Assembly: GCA_902475445.1 (NCBI GenBank)
Contig: CABRZN010000086.1
Coordinates: 1-8,210 of the forward strand
Length of the DNA stretch: 8,210 bases
From: an uncultured Collinsella sp.
GTDB lineage: Bacteria; Actinomycetota; Coriobacteriia; Coriobacteriales; Coriobacteriaceae
Direction of reading: 5' to 3'
This document shows positions 6,034 to 8,210 of this stretch, in pieces. Position 1 is the first letter of the stretch. Each line of letters starts with the position of its first letter. The position numbers and the translations under genes were made by a program. The notes below the pieces were generated by a model. That model was not told the origin of the DNA and did no database searches. It was given only the letters and a program-made list of their open reading frames with translations.

Positions 6034-7836
6034 ATGAGGTTTACTCATCCTGTCAACACGCTCAAGAAGCTCGGCTGCGGCCTTGCGTTTGGAGCAGCGG
6101 CCATCATGGCCATGCCGACTTCGGCACTCGCCTGCACCCAGATCTACATGGGCAGCAAGCTCACGGCAGACGGCAACACGTACTACGGCCGTTCCGAGGA
6201 CTTCGGTCCGCGCTATGTCAAGCACTTTGGCATTGAGCCCGCACACAAGGACGGCAACGAGTACACCTCGGTCGAGTCCGGTTTTGAGTACAAGTCCAAG
6301 GGCGCAACCTACCGCTACACCTTCGTTCGCGACAACCCCTCGCAGTGGGAAGATCGCTACGACGCATATTCCGAGGCAGGCATCAACGAGAAGGGCGTCT
6401 CCTGCTCTGCCACGCTGAGCACCTCCTATAACGAGAAGGCCGAAGAGGCCGACCCCATCACCGAGGAGACTGGCATTGGCGAATACAGCTATGCCAGCGT
6501 CATCCTGGGCGAGAGCGCCACGGCCCGCGAGGGCGTCGAGCTCATCGGCAGCCTGATCGACGAGCAGGGCGTCTGCTCCAACGACCAGATCATCATCGCC
6601 GACAGCACCGAGACCTGGTTGTTCGCCGCGCTTTCCGGCCATCAGTGGATTGCTATGAAGCTCGCCGATGACATCGCCTCGCTCAACCCCAACATCGGCA
6701 ACCTCACCTATAACGTCGACCTCGATGACACCGAGAACTGTCTCCATTCCGAAGGCATCGAGTCCATGCCTAAGGAGAAGGGCTTTGCCGAGTACACCGA
6801 CGGCAAGTTCGACGTCGCCAAGACCTACGGCGAGGAGATTAGCGAGGCCGGTATGCACCAGTGGTCGCGCTATATCCAGGGTCGTGATTACTTCATGGCT
6901 CCGCTTGCCGAGGGCACCGACTACGAGATCGTCAAGGACGAGCGCGAAGAGGCTCGCGCCACGACCGGCGCCCTGGTCCACGAGATGCAGCCGCTGTTCT
7001 TCCAGCCCGGCAAGTCCGACTGGAACACCTTTGAGATGATTCGTTCCTTCGCCGCTCGCGGCGAGAATGTCGCCGGCCTCAACGCCAACACCGACGGCGC
7101 CTATGCCATCGGCTCCAACCGCAACACCGAGATCCACACCTTCCAGATCCGTCAGGGCATGGACCCCGAGATCGCGACCATTCAGTGGGAGATGCTCTCC
7201 AACGCCGAATTCTCCGTCGCCATCCCCTTCTACTCCGCACTGCTCACCGAGGTCAGCCCCTACTTCAGCGATCAGGATGTCTCCTTCGATCACTGCGAAG
7301 AGGAAGACGTCGTGAACAACGAGGAGCCCAAGAACTCCATCAACTACGTCCTCATGGACATCAACACGCTCGCCTATGAGAACCGCGACCACTGCGCCAC
7401 CGGCGTCCGCGCCTATCTCGACGCCCTGCAGAAGGAACTCATCGAGCAGAACCTGACCGTCGACGAGGCCATGCAGGCCGAAGAAGGCACCGAGGCCCGT
7501 ACCGCCCTGGCCAACAAGGCCGGCAAGGCTGCAACCAAGAACACCTATGTTAAGTGCAAGGCCATGCTCGAGGAGATGCGCGACTACCTCAAGGAGGGCG
7601 ATTTCTCCGAGGAGTTCGTCCCGAGCGACTACGATGCCGACAACGACTGCCTGGTCGAATCCATCACCTACGCCGACGAGGCCCTTTCCGATGAGGACGT
7701 GACCGAGCCAGAGGCCGAAGAGGAAGAGGTCACCGAGGAGAAGTCCGAGGGCAACAACATGGCCGCCATGGCCGTTGGCGCCGTCGTCATCATCGGTGTC
7801 TGCGTCTACGTGATCTATCGTCGCAAGAAGGCCTAA
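6034..7836 (+). CDS. Secreted, membrane-anchored family C69 dipeptidase (PepD-like)
   Basis: This is a 600-residue N-terminal-nucleophile hydrolase of peptidase family C69, which removes dipeptides or acts on short peptides. A signal peptide covers residues 1-33 (basic start, hydrophobic LAFGAAAIMAMP core, then TSALA). It is followed directly by Cys34 in CTQIYMGSKLTADGNTYYGR, then SEDFG, the family start motif, so removal of the signal would expose the catalytic cysteine. Other family-like blocks are GINEKGVSCSATLS and a WLFAALSGHQWIAMKL segment. The C-terminus has an acidic stalk (EPEAEEEEVTEEKSEGNN), one membrane helix (about 576-595) and a RRKKA tail; no LPxTG is present. The catalytic domain should therefore face outside while tethered to the membrane. 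Start ATG 6034 is supported by GGGAGGG (6024-6030) and the signal peptide; an upstream in-frame ATG at 5974 has neither. It appears to be transcribed alone. Confidence 0.92.
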   Translation: MRFTHPVNTLKKLGCGLAFGAAAIMAMPTSALACTQIYMGSKLTADGNTYYGRSEDFGPRYVKHFGIEPAHKDGNEYTSVESGFEYKSKGATYRYTFVRDNPSQWEDRYDAYSEAGINEKGVSCSATLSTSYNEKAEEADPITEETGIGEYSYASVILGESATAREGVELIGSLIDEQGVCSNDQIIIADSTETWLFAALSGHQWIAMKLADDIASLNPNIGNLTYNVDLDDTENCLHSEGIESMPKEKGFAEYTDGKFDVAKTYGEEISEAGMHQWSRYIQGRDYFMAPLAEGTDYEIVKDEREEARATTGALVHEMQPLFFQPGKSDWNTFEMIRSFAARGENVAGLNANTDGAYAIGSNRNTEIHTFQIRQGMDPEIATIQWEMLSNAEFSVAIPFYSALLTEVSPYFSDQDVSFDHCEEEDVVNNEEPKNSINYVLMDINTLAYENRDHCATGVRAYLDALQKELIEQNLTVDEAMQAEEGTEARTALANKAGKAATKNTYVKCKAMLEEMRDYLKEGDFSEEFVPSDYDADNDCLVESITYADEALSDEDVTEPEAEEEEVTEEKSEGNNMAAMAVGAVVIIGVCVYVIYRRKKA

Positions 7837-7855
7837 GACCCTCATGTCCTAGCTG

Positions 7856-7888
7856 AGCGGGCGGGGCACATGAGTCACCTCGCCCGCT
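7856..7888 (+). terminator. Probable terminator hairpin after the C69 peptidase gene
   Basis: Arms 7856-7866 and 7878-7888 (AGCGGGCG / CGCCCGCT core) pair over 11 bp with one wobble, around an 11-base loop, 20 bases after the stop codon. The sequence after it is TAACCCGCCTTTTG, so the T run is short and late. A second small hairpin (CCCGCC 7892-7897 with GGCGGG 7906-7911) flanks those Ts. Termination is likely but not canonical. Confidence 0.5.
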
Positions 7889-7921
7889 TAACCCGCCTTT
7901 TGACCGGCGGGAAACCCGCTT

Positions 7922-7944
7922 GAAATCTTTTCAAAAAAGATTTC
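7922..7944. promoter_or_regulatory. Perfect 10-bp palindrome upstream of the trp promoter -10
   Basis: GAAATCTTTT (7922-7931) and AAAAGATTTC (7935-7944) are perfect inverted repeats separated by CAA. The 3' arm reaches the place where the -35 of the downstream promoter would lie, so a dimeric repressor or activator bound here would affect trp leader transcription. It could instead be a protein-free AT-rich upstream element; no regulator is identified. Confidence 0.45.
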
Positions 7945-7962
7945 CCCGCACACACTTCGCTG

Positions 7963-7971
7963 TGCTATAGT
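7963..7971 (+). promoter_or_regulatory. Extended -10 promoter of the trp leader
   Basis: TGCTATAGT is an extended -10 (TGn plus TATAGT, 7966-7971). The -35 region (about 7941-7948) is weak, which fits an extended -10 promoter or one needing a regulator. Transcription would start near 7978, giving a leader 5' UTR of about 50 bases. The -10 also sits in an imperfect palindrome (GCTG 7959-7962 with CAGC 7973-7976). Confidence 0.65.
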
Positions 7972-8029
7972 GCAGCGCAACAGCAACTTGGTGCGACCGC
8001 GCCACGGCATCACGAAAGGAGCCACCAAC

Positions 8030-8098
8030 ATGAAGAACACGATGAAGTCTCTCAACAACTGGTGGTGGCGTGATGCGAATACGATCGGTCGACAGTGA
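8030..8098 (+). CDS. trpL: trp leader peptide with three consecutive Trp codons
   Basis: This is a 22-residue leader peptide containing NNWWWRDANTIGRQ at its end, with TGG TGG TGG at 8060-8068. Three Trp codons in a 22-codon frame are far above chance. NWWWR-type blocks recur in trp leader peptides of actinobacteria, as I recall. The ATG follows AAAGGAG (8015-8021) by eight bases. The peptide's role is to make ribosome progress report the supply of charged tRNA-Trp, so its product probably has no enzymatic function. A strong terminator begins 35 bases after its stop codon. The codons right after the Trp run (8068-8088) also form part of several RNA pairings, which would limit their freedom to change. 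It is too short for most gene finders. Confidence 0.9.
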   Translation: MKNTMKSLNNWWWRDANTIGRQ

Positions 8099-8197
8099 GT
8101 CCCTCACGCCTGTTTTTGCGCTCTAGGTGATTGAAAGGCCTCCGGTTTCGACCGGGGGCCTTTTTCTATCTCGAGCCCGATCGCATTCGCATCACGC
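8068..8197. repeat. 21-base inverted repeat bracketing the trp terminator
   Basis: The left arm 8068-8088, in the leader codons right after the Trp run, is complementary to the right arm 8177-8197, which starts 11 bases after the terminator T run. Twenty of 21 positions pair; the only mismatch is A8081 against C8184. The 88 bases between the arms contain the leader stop codon, attenuator region 2 and the entire terminator. The function is not known; see the findings for rival explanations. Confidence 0.85.
8134..8166 (+). terminator. Intrinsic terminator of the trp attenuator
   Basis: Arms 8134-8146 and 8151-8163 form a 13-bp stem with a single G-T wobble, closed by a TTCG tetraloop (8147-8150). 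The stem includes AAAGGCC / GGCCTTT ends, and TTTTTC (8161-8166) provides the T run. This is the 3:4 hairpin of the attenuator, placed between the leader peptide and the expected trp structural genes. Confidence 0.93.
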
Positions 8198-8210
8198 GCC
8201 TCCGCTTTTC

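Larger units (their letters stand above)
7978..8166 (+). promoter_or_regulatory. trp operon transcription attenuator (leader RNA)
   Basis: The leader RNA has the classical set of competing pairings. Region 1:2 is GGCGTGA (8067-8073) with TCACGCC (8104-8110), 7 bp perfect. Region 2:3, the antiterminator, is 8108-8115 with 8133-8139, about 7 bp with one bulged G and one wobble. Region 3:4 is the terminator stem 8134-8146 with 8151-8163. A ribosome stalled on the three Trp codons (8060-8068) would cover region 1, free region 2 and prevent termination; efficient translation to the stop (8096-8098) would favour termination. The 5' end is inferred from the promoter. The structural trp genes would start right of the window. 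No T-box or tandem-repeat TRAP site is visible. Confidence 0.82.

Noticed and set aside
5983..7845. A 620-codon open frame on the minus strand, opposite the C69 peptidase gene
   Set aside because: It is a mirror of a GC-rich codon-biased gene: the composition is mostly Leu, Val, Gly and Asp, no family motif is visible, and it has no ribosome binding site of note. The plus frame has a signal peptide and C69 motifs.
7978..8166. T-box riboswitch or TRAP-type control of the trp leader
   Set aside because: I see no T-box consensus and no series of regularly spaced GAG/TAG triplets; the Trp-codon leader and the competing stems explain the region better.
1..8210. CRISPR array, insertion sequence, tRNA or rRNA
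   Set aside because: No regular direct repeats, transposase motifs, tRNA-like folds or rRNA-like stretches were seen.

Overview
The window looks like part of a chromosome from a GC-rich actinobacterium of the class Coriobacteriia, with Collinsella or a close relative as the best guess. That guess is an inference from overall gene content, base and codon use, strong AAAGGAG-type ribosome binding sites, and an actinobacterial-style Trp-Trp-Trp attenuator leader. No taxonomic marker gene is present. Most of the DNA is ordinary housekeeping sequence. The regulatory DNA in the last 300 bases is the most interesting part.

Layout. Positions 1-4607 are read leftward. In transcription order they hold RNase D (rnd), a membrane zinc metallopeptidase of the YugP type, the two subunits of exonuclease VII (xseA then xseB), a HIT-family nucleotide hydrolase, and the first 115 residues of a LysR-type regulator that runs off the left edge. 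From about 4670 everything is read rightward. A YegS/DgkB-like diacylglycerol (lipid) kinase gene overlaps the ribosome binding site of a 30-residue one-pass membrane protein, and a textbook intrinsic terminator follows. An AT-rich intergenic stretch with a 5' UTR stem-loop leads into a large secreted, membrane-anchored family C69 (PepD-like) peptidase.

The right end (about 7920-8210) is the control region of what should be a tryptophan operon whose structural genes lie just beyond the window. It has a palindrome, an extended -10 promoter, a 22-residue leader peptide with three consecutive Trp codons, a classical 1:2 / 2:3 / 3:4 set of competing RNA pairings, and a strong terminator. Beyond the standard model, the segment just after the Trp codons is complementary over 20 of 21 positions to a segment just past the terminator. 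It is also complementary over 8 of 8 positions to a segment beside the leader ribosome binding site. One leader segment therefore has at least three mutually exclusive partners.

How the genes fit together: exonuclease VII and RNase D are nucleic-acid processing enzymes, the HIT protein hydrolyses nucleotide adducts, and the lipid kinase and zinc peptidase belong to envelope maintenance. The C69 peptidase probably trims peptides at the cell surface, and the trp leader controls amino-acid synthesis. Apart from xseA-xseB, and kinase plus small protein, the neighbours do not look like one pathway.
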